NCBI GenBank assembly: GCA_019636445.1
Contig: JAHBXO010000054.1
Coordinates: 1-32,376 of the forward strand
Reading direction: 5' to 3'
Length of the DNA: 32,376 nt
Origin: Gemmataceae bacterium
GTDB taxonomy: Bacteria; Planctomycetota; Planctomycetia; Gemmatales; Gemmataceae
A program made the translations under genes and the position numbers. The notes below the pieces were generated by a model. It made no database searches and had not been told where the DNA came from. It worked only from the letters and a program-made list of their open reading frames with translations. Shown piece after piece: positions 22,862 through 29,965 of this stretch. Positions within the stretch are counted from its first letter, which is position 1; every line of letters starts with the position of its first letter.

Positions 22862-24286
22862 TCAGCTCAATCCGCGGATCGGGTCGCCGTGGTACAGGAA
22901 GTGGGGGCGGTTCTCGGCGTCGGTCCAGGCGGCGGTCTTGGGCAGGCCGAGCGCATGGTAGATCGTCGCGGCGAAGTTTTCGGGAGTTTGCGGGTCGGTG
23001 GCGGGGTAGCCGCCCTTGGCATCGGAGGAACCGACGACACGGCCGCCCTTCACGCCGCCGCCGGCGAGCCAGAGCGATTGCACGGCGCCCCAGTGGTCGC
23101 GGCCCGGCAGCTTGTAGTGGGCCGGCAGCGTCGAGATCTTCGGCGTGCGGCCGAATTCGCCGGCCATCACGATGAGCGTGGAGTCGAGCAGGCCACGCTC
23201 GCTCAGGTCGTCGAGCAGGGCGCTGAGGGACTTGTCCGTGGGTGGGAAGAGCTTGTCCTTCAGGTGCGGGAAGGCGTTGCCGTGGGTGTCCCAGGTCTCG
23301 TTGTTGCCGAGGTTGACCTGCACGAGGCTCACACCCGCCTCGACGAGGCGCGCCGCCATCAGCAGGCTCCAACCGAAGGCGTTGCGGCCGTAGCGGTCGA
23401 GGTCCTTCGGGTTCGCACGGTTCAAGTCGAACGCGGAGCGGACGCGCTGGTTCGTGAGCAGTGAAACGGCATTGGCGCGAGAGGCGACGATGCCGTCATC
23501 CGATGACGATGTCGAATCGATTTGACGGCGCTGTTCGTCGATGTGTTTCAGAATGTCGAGACGCGCATCGAACCGCATGCCGTCGACGCCTTCGGGCAGG
23601 CTCAGATTCGGCAGCGTGAAGGTCTGCCGCTTCTTTGGCAGCGTTCGCTGCTGGTGGTCGAACTCGTATTCGGGAAACGCGCCGTACGCTCTCGGTTCGA
23701 ACGCCGACGCTTCGAGGAACCACGGATCGCGATGCCGTCCCATGACGCCCGCGAACTGGCCGGGGATCACGCGGCCGGAATTGTGCACGATCCGGTCCGG
23801 CAGCACGATCGCCGGCGGCAGGTTGTTCCGCGGCGGCAGCACCGCCCCCGCGATCGCCGCCAGGCTTGGATGATCCGACGGCTTCGGCTTGCTCGGGTCG
23901 AACCCCACCGGTGCCTTGCTCTGCCCCGTCAACATGATGTGGTGGCCGAGCGAATGGTCGTTCGACGGGTGCGTCAGCGACCGCACCAGCGACCACTTTT
24001 CGGATCGCGCCGCAAGCATCGGCAGGTGTTCGCAAATCTGGATTCCCGTCGTCTTCGTCGCGATTGGTTTGAACTCGCCCCGGAAAAGCTCCGGCGCGTC
24101 CGGTTTCAGGTCGAAGCTATCCTGCTGCGCCAGACCACCGGAGAGGAAGACATAAATCACCGACTTTGCAGAATGCCGGGTGTCCGCCCGCAGTGGAGCC
24201 AGGTGTTCCAGGCCAAGACCCATCAAGCCGACGGTGCCGGCATGAATGGCGGTACGGCGGTTGAAGGAGGGATGCGCAAGGGTCAT
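22862..24286 (-). CDS. DUF1501 domain protein, Tat-type signal
   Basis: A 474-residue DUF1501 protein, the second in the window. I start it at ATG 24286 because this opens the signal 'MTLAHPSFNRRTAIHAGTVGLMGLGLEHLAPLRA', a twin-arginine-type leader; an in-frame ATG at 24337 adds 17 residues without hydrophobic character. Core motifs are 'VIYVFLSGGLAQQDSFDLKP', 'LVRSLTHPSNDHSLGHHIMLTGQ', 'WDTHGNAFPHLKD', 'VMAGEFGRTPKI', 'GRDHWGAVQSLWLAGGGVKGG' and 'GSSDAKGGYP'. Compared with the first copy (15344) the first metal-like motif differs (SGGLAQQDS versus DGGPSHLET), so they are different subgroups. No DUF1549/DUF1553 partner is adjacent. A perfect palindrome lies 63-143 bp upstream. Confidence 0.92.
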   Translation of the reverse strand: MTLAHPSFNRRTAIHAGTVGLMGLGLEHLAPLRADTRHSAKSVIYVFLSGGLAQQDSFDLKPDAPELFRGEFKPIATKTTGIQICEHLPMLAARSEKWSLVRSLTHPSNDHSLGHHIMLTGQSKAPVGFDPSKPKPSDHPSLAAIAGAVLPPRNNLPPAIVLPDRIVHNSGRVIPGQFAGVMGRHRDPWFLEASAFEPRAYGAFPEYEFDHQQRTLPKKRQTFTLPNLSLPEGVDGMRFDARLDILKHIDEQRRQIDSTSSSDDGIVASRANAVSLLTNQRVRSAFDLNRANPKDLDRYGRNAFGWSLLMAARLVEAGVSLVQVNLGNNETWDTHGNAFPHLKDKLFPPTDKSLSALLDDLSERGLLDSTLIVMAGEFGRTPKISTLPAHYKLPGRDHWGAVQSLWLAGGGVKGGRVVGSSDAKGGYPATDPQTPENFAATIYHALGLPKTAAWTDAENRPHFLYHGDPIRGLS

Positions 24287-24348
24287 CGGCGGGAACCGAT
24301 TGGGTGGGACGATCCAGTATGTCGTGTCGACGATCAAAATGCAACAAT

Positions 24349-24429
24349 GTTTAGCGGCGAGGCGGAGTCTTCGGAGCCGAGCGCGGAGGTAACGCGCTCG
24401 GCTCCGAAGACTCCGCCTCGCCGCTAAAC
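24349..24429. repeat. Palindromic element F: perfect 37-bp inverted repeat
   Basis: Arms at 24349-24385 and 24393-24429 are exactly complementary over all 37 bases, with a 7-nt loop (GAGGTAA). The arm begins GTTTAGCGGCGAGGCGGAGT. It lies 2 bp after the stop of the esterase-like gene and upstream of the DUF1501 gene, both on the minus strand. Unlike the other palindromes here it has no mismatch, suggesting recent insertion or strong selection on the hairpin. It has no adjacent T-run. Confidence 0.93.
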
Positions 24430-24431
24430 GA

Positions 24432-26555
24432 TCAGGATTTCGCCACCAGCCACTCGACTACCTTCTCCTCGCTCCACTTGTCGGCGGATCGCGTCAGCTT
24501 GCCGGGGGCCGCGGCATACGCCACGGGAAGGAATTCATCGGCGGAGGCTTCGTTGTGCGCGAGCAGCGCACCGGGTGCGCACAGGGCTTGGAACGAGAGG
24601 ATGCCGCCGTACTTCACCGCGCCCGGCAGCAGCATCGGATCGCTCGTCGACTTGATCGCGCTGAACGTGAACTTGTTCAGATCCGCCGCCGTCTTCGTCA
24701 CCGCGTCGCCCGCGATCGCCTTCGCCAGCACCGCCCACGGGCCGGCCTCGCCCCAGCCCACGAGATGGATCGTTTGCGCCTTAGTGATCGTCTTCCCGAA
24801 CGCGATGACCGTCAGCAGGTCGTGGACGCGGTTAGCCAGCAGCGTGCGGTTGTAGCCGAATGTGTAGCCCGCGAACCCGGCATCGACCTTGTACGGCGTC
24901 TTGCTCGTGTTGTTCTCGCCGATGCGCAGCACGTCCGGTGCGACCACCGCATACCCGGCGTCGGTGAGCGACTTCACGGCCGGAGCGAGCTTGCCGTCCA
25001 CCAGCAGGGAACTCTTGCCGGCCGGGTGCGCCCACACGACCAGTCGCGGGCCGACGGTCTTCGGATCGAAGACACCGGCGCAGGGTACCGCATCCGCCTC
25101 GTTCGTTCGGCCGAGGATCGCCCGGTGCATGATGAAGCCGTCGTGCTTCGTCTGGATCGGTCCTGTGCGTACGGCGATCTCCTTCGGCAGTTCGCTGTTC
25201 ACCATCGCCCGCAGGGCGGGGCCGACCACGGCGCGGAAGGATTCGACCGCCTTGGCGTCCTTCCCGGAACGGAGGGACTTGATCCATTCCCCGTCCCGGT
25301 CGCGGAGGGCCAAACGGAGTTCAGCGATCTTCTTTTCGTCGGCCGGTCGCGGGTGCTGCTCGTCGAAGACGGCGAGGTCTTTCGGCGGCACCGGCACATA
25401 AGCCGGCTCTTCGACCGGTCCGTCCTTGCCCAAAAGCTGCTTGGCGAAGAAGGCGTACATGTATTCGCGGGCGTGCAGATTGTAGTTGTGTCCGTACTGG
25501 AGCCAGGCCTTCGCCTCGACGTTCTCGGCCTTGCCGTAGAGGCCGTAGAGCTTCTTCAGCTCCGGCAGGCCGTAGCCGTCCTGGAGGAACTTCTTGGTCC
25601 AGTCGTCGGCGCAGGACATGGCCAGCGGCTTGGGGGCGAAGATCGCGGCGATCTCGACGTTCCCGGTGTTCACGCGCAGGCCGGAGCAGTTCTCGCAGGT
25701 GCAGCCGCCCTGCATCTGGGCCGACACCATGACGGCGGGGAAGGCGCAGGCGGGGCGGTCGTCGAGGGCGCAGAGGATGAACGTCTGCGTGCCGCCGCCG
25801 GAGGCGCCGGTGACCCCGATGCGCTTGCGGTCGACTCCCGGCAGGCTTTCGAGGAAATCAAGCGCACGGATGGAATTCCAGGTTTGCAGACCCATCATGT
25901 TGTGGGCGCGGAGTTCGGCGTCGACATCGGCGAATCCGGTGCGGTGTTCGAGGGCGGTGCTGTCGGCGTAGCCGACCATGTCGTAGTGGAAGACGACGAA
26001 GCCGAGCTTGGCGAGGCCGGCGCAACGGGCTTGCAGAGGGTGCTTGGCGCCTTCGCGGGTCTTCTCGGCCTTGCTGTCGAGTTGGGCCTGAATCTCCTTG
26101 TCGTTGGCGGTGTGGAAACGACCGTTGTTCCAGTGGCCGTGCGGTGAGAGGATCGCCGGCCGCGGACCGTCGGTCTTGCCGGTCGGTCGGTACAGGTTGC
26201 CGGTGACGTAGTGCCCGGGCATGCTGGCGAACTGGACCTTTTCGACGGTGTAGCCGTCGCGTTCGATGGGGCTGTGGATCACGGGATTGAGCGGCGTGGG
26301 GATCGGCATCGGCCACAGACCGAGCGCGACCTGGATCTGCTCGCGGACGACCTTCTTGCGGGCTTCCCACTCGGCGAGCGTCGCGGGCACCTGGAACGGA
26401 AAGTAATCGTTCAAGGTTTTCATCGGGTTCAGCCGGGCGTCCTTCGAGTCTTCACTGTCCGTGAGGATGCGCGTTGGATCGGTCGCGGCGGAGGCCGCGG
26501 TGGAGCCAAGGGCGAGGGCGGCGGAGGTGGCGAGGAACTGGCGGCGCGTGGACAT
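24432..26555 (-). CDS. Large acetylxylan-esterase-like alpha/beta hydrolase, Tat-exported
   Basis: A 707-residue exported hydrolase. The start at 26555 opens a Tat leader (MSTRRQFLATSAALALGSTAASA); the ATG at 26615 would add 20 residues before it. The N-terminal half is an alpha/beta hydrolase of the acetylxylan esterase type, with 'GHYVTGNLYRP' and 'PAILSPHGHWNNGRF' (oxyanion-hole region) and the nucleophile Ser252 in 'GVTGASGGGTQTFI'. Residues near 300 ('GCTCENCSGLR') carry a cysteine cluster. A likely catalytic His follows in 'YGHNYNLHAREYMYAF'. The C-terminal half has a second, probably degenerate hydrolase-like domain ('RLVVWAHPAGKSSLLVDGKLAPAVKSLTDAGYAVVAPDVLRIGE'). The likely role is removing acyl groups from polysaccharide outside the cytoplasm; the substrate is inferred. 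Confidence 0.88.
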   Translation of the reverse strand: MSTRRQFLATSAALALGSTAASAATDPTRILTDSEDSKDARLNPMKTLNDYFPFQVPATLAEWEARKKVVREQIQVALGLWPMPIPTPLNPVIHSPIERDGYTVEKVQFASMPGHYVTGNLYRPTGKTDGPRPAILSPHGHWNNGRFHTANDKEIQAQLDSKAEKTREGAKHPLQARCAGLAKLGFVVFHYDMVGYADSTALEHRTGFADVDAELRAHNMMGLQTWNSIRALDFLESLPGVDRKRIGVTGASGGGTQTFILCALDDRPACAFPAVMVSAQMQGGCTCENCSGLRVNTGNVEIAAIFAPKPLAMSCADDWTKKFLQDGYGLPELKKLYGLYGKAENVEAKAWLQYGHNYNLHAREYMYAFFAKQLLGKDGPVEEPAYVPVPPKDLAVFDEQHPRPADEKKIAELRLALRDRDGEWIKSLRSGKDAKAVESFRAVVGPALRAMVNSELPKEIAVRTGPIQTKHDGFIMHRAILGRTNEADAVPCAGVFDPKTVGPRLVVWAHPAGKSSLLVDGKLAPAVKSLTDAGYAVVAPDVLRIGENNTSKTPYKVDAGFAGYTFGYNRTLLANRVHDLLTVIAFGKTITKAQTIHLVGWGEAGPWAVLAKAIAGDAVTKTAADLNKFTFSAIKSTSDPMLLPGAVKYGGILSFQALCAPGALLAHNEASADEFLPVAYAAAPGKLTRSADKWSEEKVVEWLVAKS

Positions 26556-26673
26556 GGAAGGGAACCTCGACGGCGGGAGAGTGTCTGGAAGGGAAGGTAT
26601 GCGGAGCCGTGGCATGGGTCAACGAACTTGCTGATGATCTCGCGGCGTTGTACGATCCGTAAAGAGGTGTCGC
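26556..26673. promoter_or_regulatory. Divergent intergenic region, esterase / DUF433 pair, with a short ORF
   Basis: A 118-bp gap between divergent starts. It holds AGAGG (26663-26667) six bases before the DUF433 ATG. A plus-strand open frame ending at a TAA at 26660-26662 reads WVNELADDLAALYDP, which is protein-like. This might be a leader peptide or the remnant C-terminus of an older gene. No inverted repeat was seen. Confidence 0.35.
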
Positions 26674-26910
26674 ATGGACTCGGACATGATTACTTCCGAC
26701 CTGGCCGTCATGCTGGGTAAGCCGGTCGTCGCCGGGACACGAATCACGGTGGAGATGATTCTCCGCAAGCTCGGAGCCGGAGAAAGCATTGAGCAGATTC
26801 TGGATTCCCACCCGCGTCTGACTCGGGAGGGGATACTGGCCGCGATTCGTTTTGCCGCTGGGACTTTGGGGTCCGAATCCGTTCGGCCGCTGGCGAGACA
26901 GTCGGCATGA
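26674..26910 (+). CDS. DUF433 family antitoxin
   Basis: A 78-residue DUF433 protein, a small helix-turn-helix family commonly acting as the antitoxin of a DUF5615/PIN-like toxin. The core 'LGKPVVAGTRITVEMILRKLGAGESIEQILDSHPRLTREGILAAIRFA' is the textbook pattern: the GKPxxxGTRI motif is followed by two helices that form a MerR-like HTH. The start has AGAGG six bases upstream. Its TGA overlaps the ATG of the next gene (26907-26910, ATGA), giving translational coupling. It may repress its own promoter in the upstream divergent gap, as antitoxins usually do; no operator was identified. Confidence 0.92.
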   Translation: MDSDMITSDLAVMLGKPVVAGTRITVEMILRKLGAGESIEQILDSHPRLTREGILAAIRFAAGTLGSESVRPLARQSA

Positions 26911-27278
26911 ATCTGATCGCCGATGAGAACATCGACCGCGCCATTGTCGAGCGTTTGCGAACAGACGGTCATGTTGTCATCTCCATCGCGGAATCATCAT
27001 CCGGTGTTTCGGACGATCTGGTCCTGTCGATCGCGAATCAAAACAATGCCATACTTGTGACGGAAGACAAAGACTTCGGCGAACTGGTTTATCGTCGTGG
27101 ATCGGCACATGCGGGGATACTTTTGATTCGGTTGGAGGGCTTGGATAATCCGACGAAACCCGAAATCGTTTCTCAAGCAATTCGCGATAACACCGATGAT
27201 CTGACCGGAGCATTCTCGGTACTGACTCCCGATCGCCTGCGATTGCGCCACTCCGATCCGAACGGCCGCACGGCCTGA
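26907..27278 (+). CDS. DUF5615 PIN-like toxin
   Basis: A 123-residue protein of the DUF5615 PIN-like family. It opens with 'MNLIADENIDRAIVERLRTDGHVVISI', with the acidic pair D6-E7, and continues with 'DDLVLSIANQNNAILVTEDKDFGELVY', where D54 and D56 add the further acidic residues of a metal site. The basic C-terminus ('PDRLRLRHSDPNGRTA') is typical of an extended tail. It overlaps the DUF433 gene by four bases, so the pair is a standard toxin-antitoxin unit. Ribonuclease activity is inferred from fold. The codons (CAAAACAATGCCATACTT) are more A/T-rich than in the flanking genes, suggesting horizontal acquisition. A tRNA gene begins 78 bp downstream. Confidence 0.91.
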   Translation: MNLIADENIDRAIVERLRTDGHVVISIAESSSGVSDDLVLSIANQNNAILVTEDKDFGELVYRRGSAHAGILLIRLEGLDNPTKPEIVSQAIRDNTDDLTGAFSVLTPDRLRLRHSDPNGRTA

Positions 27279-27318
27279 TCCGGCGAGTCGAACCGATTCT
27301 GATACTTTGCGTCACTTG

Positions 27319-27339
27319 CCGGTCCGGAGTCCGAACCGG
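27319..27339. terminator. Short hairpin between the toxin gene and tRNA-Leu
   Basis: CCGGTCCGG and CCGAACCGG form a nine-pair stem with one mismatch and an AGT loop. It lies 40 bp after the DUF5615 stop and 17 bp before the tRNA. There is no T-run, so it is a weak terminator candidate; it could instead lie in the tRNA leader. Confidence 0.35.
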
Positions 27340-27356
27340 ATGATGGAGGTGCCGAG

Positions 27357-27439
27357 GGGCGAGTGGCGGAATGGCAGACGCCGGGGACTTAAAATCCCCT
27401 ACCAGCAATGGTGTGCGGGTTCGAGTCCCGCCTCGCCCA
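27357..27439 (+). tRNA. tRNA-Leu (anticodon UAA)
   Basis: An 83-nt class II tRNA. The acceptor stem GGGCGAG (27357-27363) pairs with CTCGCCC (27432-27438), with discriminator A at 27439. The anticodon stem GGGGA/TCCCC encloses the loop CTTAAAA, giving anticodon UAA for the UUA leucine codon. A long variable arm (ACC-AGCAAT-GGT) and the T arm GCGGG-TTCGAGT-CCCGC confirm the class. The 3' CCA is not encoded. The MFS transporter ATG begins just one base after the discriminator. Confidence 0.96.
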
Positions 27440-27440
27440 C

Positions 27441-28760
27441 ATGACGAATCATCTCGAAGCGGAACCTCCGACCCGCGCCCGCTTCGCCGTCGCCGCGTGG
27501 CTCTGCGGCCTGTCCGCGGTGCTGTATCTCGACCGCCTCTGCATGTCCCAGGCGGTCAAGCCGATCCAGGACGAATTCGGGCTGACGAACAGCGAGATGA
27601 GCTACGTGCTCATGGCGTTCACGCTCGCCTACGGTCTCTTCGAGATTCCGACCGGCCGGCTCGGCGACAAGCACGGCTCGCGGAACGTACTGACCCGCAT
27701 CGTGGTCTGGTGGTCGATCTTCACGGGCCTCACCGGCGCTTGTTCGGGATTGCTGACGCTCATCATTGTGCGGTTCCTGTTCGGGGCCGGGGAAGCGGGG
27801 GCGTACCCGAACGCGGCGCGCGTCATCGCCCGCTGGTTCCCCGTCGTGGAACGCGGCCGCGTACAGGGGTTGATGATCGCCGCGTCGCAGTTCGGCGCCG
27901 TCCTCGCGCCGACGGCCACCGGGCAACTCATCCACCACGTCGGCTGGCGCTGGGCGTTCGTCACGTTCGGAGCCGTTGGCATCATCTGGGCCGTCGGCTT
28001 CTGGCTCTGGTTCCGCGACGATCCCGCCCAACACCCCAGCGTGAACACTCAGGAACTGGCAACGATCCGCGCCGGCGGAACACTGACCGAGGACGAACAC
28101 GCGCCGATCCCGTGGAAAGCGGCGCTCACGAATCGCGGCATCCTCGCGCTCTGCGCCATCATGATCTGCGGGGCCTTCTACACCTACTTCTTCTACTCCT
28201 GGTTCGGGAAGTATCTCCAAACTGCTCGCGGCCTTGACAACCGCACTGCCGGCTGGTTCACTTCGTTCGTGCTCGCCGGCTCCGCCCTCGGCGTGCTCTT
28301 CGGCGGCTGGATCGCGGACTGGATTCCCCGACACTGCTCGAACGCCATCAACGCTCGTCGCTGGCTCGGCGTCGGTTGTTATTTCGCCGCGGCGGCGTTC
28401 CTCTTCCTCGGCATCCAGTGCGACGACGCCTACGCCCTCGCCGCGTTCTGGGGTGCGTCATTCTGTGCCATGCACGTCACGCTCCCCAACTGGTGGTCGG
28501 TCGCGATCCCGCAGTGTGGCACCCACGTCGGGGCGCTCTTCGGCCTCATGAACGGCATGGGCGTCCTCGGCGCGATGGCATCGCAGGGCTTCGTTGGCGC
28601 GTTCGCCGACTGGCGGGAAGGATTGGGCTTCAAAGGACGCGACGCTTGGGACCCGCTCTTCGACGTGTACGTCGTCGTGCTGGTGCTCGGTGGAATTGCG
28701 TGGTGGTGTTACCGGTATCGGCCGTTGTCAATGAATAACTCAGTCGATGAAAGACAATGA
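27441..28760 (+). CDS. MFS transporter, anion:cation symporter (ACS) type
   Basis: A 439-residue, 12-helix inner-membrane major facilitator. The pattern 'GLSAVLYLDRLCMSQAVKPIQDEFGLTNSEMSYVLMAFTLAYGLFEIPTGRLGDKHGSRNVL' is that of the ACS group, which takes up hexuronates, galactonate, glucarate and similar anions by proton symport. The loop 2-3 motif GRLGDKHGSR is complete. I choose ATG 27441 because no other plausible start precedes TM1. The only upstream in-frame ATG (27408) lies within the tRNA. No Shine-Dalgarno is possible except within the tRNA's T arm and acceptor stem. It is convergent with the enolase-superfamily and creatininase genes, and a joint role in sugar-acid or cyclitol use is likely. 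Confidence 0.92.
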   Translation: MTNHLEAEPPTRARFAVAAWLCGLSAVLYLDRLCMSQAVKPIQDEFGLTNSEMSYVLMAFTLAYGLFEIPTGRLGDKHGSRNVLTRIVVWWSIFTGLTGACSGLLTLIIVRFLFGAGEAGAYPNAARVIARWFPVVERGRVQGLMIAASQFGAVLAPTATGQLIHHVGWRWAFVTFGAVGIIWAVGFWLWFRDDPAQHPSVNTQELATIRAGGTLTEDEHAPIPWKAALTNRGILALCAIMICGAFYTYFFYSWFGKYLQTARGLDNRTAGWFTSFVLAGSALGVLFGGWIADWIPRHCSNAINARRWLGVGCYFAAAAFLFLGIQCDDAYALAAFWGASFCAMHVTLPNWWSVAIPQCGTHVGALFGLMNGMGVLGAMASQGFVGAFADWREGLGFKGRDAWDPLFDVYVVVLVLGGIAWWCYRYRPLSMNNSVDERQ

Positions 28761-28843
28761 ACGGATCAATTCAAAACGAGAAATGAAAAATGCAAAACGG
28801 TCGGTCTCCGTCATTTTGCATTTTTCGTTTTGCATTGATCCGA
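28761..28843. repeat. Palindromic element G filling a stop-to-stop junction
   Basis: The whole 83-bp gap is an imperfect inverted repeat, running from the base after the MFS stop to the base before the enolase-family stop. The left arm starts ACGGATCAATTCAAAACGAG and the right arm on the other strand starts TCGGATCAATGCAAAACGAA. Both continue with AAATG and GCAAAA words. It is strongly A/T-rich against the surrounding G+C-rich genes. It would form a stem in transcripts from either side. Confidence 0.83.
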
Positions 28844-29965
28844 TTATGAATTCACGCCAAACCGTTTCATAGCCTCCGGATTGAGTTCGATCCCCATCCC
28901 GGGTTTGTCCGGTAGTGTCAGCATCCCGTCGGCGTCCGGCCGGAACGGATTCAAAATTAAGTCATCGACGTACGGCGACGGCGTCAGGAACTCGACGTAC
29001 TTAGCCACTGGCATCGCACAGGCGAGTTGGATATCGGCCGCCAGCCCGACGGCCGTATTCCAGCCGTGCGGCACCCAGAGCACGTTGTGCTCGTAGGCCT
29101 CCCACGCGATCCGCCACGCCTCCGTCAGGCCGCCGCACTTCGTACAGTCGGGTTGAACGACGTCGACGCATTGCCCCTCGAAGAGCGGGCGGAAGCCCTG
29201 CCGGCGCGTCAGGCATTCGCCCGTGGCGATCGGCACGGGCGAGTGCCGGCGTAGCTCCGCGAACCCGGCAAAGTCGTCGGGCGGGAGGGCTTCCTCGAAC
29301 CAGGTGATGTCGTAGTCCGCGAGCATCTGGGAGGTCCGCAACGCCCACTTGTAGCCGTGGGGCCAGAACGCCTCGCTACCGCCGGCGTCGACCATCAGCT
29401 CGACATCGGGGCCGACCGTCTCGCGGGCGGTGCGAACGAGGAGTTCGTCGAATTTCGAGTCCCGCCGGCCGAACGGCTTCCAGCCGAGTTTGATGGCGCG
29501 GAATCCCCGAGCCGTGGCCGCCTTCAGCTTTTCGCAAAGCGGATCGAGTTCGTCGAAGAGCAGGGAGCCGTAGGGCTTAATCTTGTTCCGGTAGCAGCCG
29601 CCGAGCAGCCGGGCGACGGGCTGGTTGACGATCTTGCCGAAGAGGTCCCACAGCGCGATGTCGATGCCGCTGATGGCGTGTTCGACCGATCCACCGCGAC
29701 CCTGCCAGAAGGTGTGCTGCCGGAGCTTCTCGGATACGCGGGCCGGTTCGTCGGCGCGTTCGCCGATGAGGAACGGCCGTAGGAGCTTCGCCGCCGCGCC
29801 GACGAGGGCGCTGCTGGTGAAGACGCTGCCGACGCCGACGCGGCCATCGCTGGCGACGACCTCGACGATGGTGTGGACGTCGTCTTCCGGCGCGAGTTCC
29901 TTCGCCCAGCCGCCTTCGACGGTGCCGCCCGCGAGGCCGGTGAGACGCAATTCGGCGATGGTCAT
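28844..29965 (-). CDS. Mandelate racemase/muconate lactonizing enzyme family protein
   Basis: A 373-residue enolase-superfamily enzyme of the mandelate-racemase group, which abstracts a proton next to a carboxylate; many members are sugar-acid dehydratases. Metal ligands are visible as D193 ('ELMVDAGG'), E224 ('TWFEEALPPDD') and E250 ('IATGECLTRR'). The general-base pair is D273 ('VQPDCTKCGG') with H300 ('WVPHGWNTAVG'). The usual KxK motif reads KLG (K159, with Gly161 at the second Lys), so single-base chemistry via the His is likely, as in several acid-sugar dehydratases. I set the start at 29965, giving ATGA overlap with the creatininase gene; the longer open frame upstream is only antiphase sequence within that gene. 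Substrate unknown. Confidence 0.92.
   Translation of the reverse strand: MTIAELRLTGLAGGTVEGGWAKELAPEDDVHTIVEVVASDGRVGVGSVFTSSALVGAAAKLLRPFLIGERADEPARVSEKLRQHTFWQGRGGSVEHAISGIDIALWDLFGKIVNQPVARLLGGCYRNKIKPYGSLLFDELDPLCEKLKAATARGFRAIKLGWKPFGRRDSKFDELLVRTARETVGPDVELMVDAGGSEAFWPHGYKWALRTSQMLADYDITWFEEALPPDDFAGFAELRRHSPVPIATGECLTRRQGFRPLFEGQCVDVVQPDCTKCGGLTEAWRIAWEAYEHNVLWVPHGWNTAVGLAADIQLACAMPVAKYVEFLTPSPYVDDLILNPFRPDADGMLTLPDKPGMGIELNPEAMKRFGVNS

Noticed and set aside
24331..24434. CGATCA on both sides of the perfect palindrome as a target-site duplication
   Set aside because: One copy lies 12 bp from the arm while the other abuts it, and six bases at this distance are easily chance.
27357..27439. 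tRNA-Leu as an attachment site for an integrated element
   Set aside because: No integrase, no duplicated tRNA 3' end and no phage gene were found in the window. The adjacent toxin pair alone is not enough.
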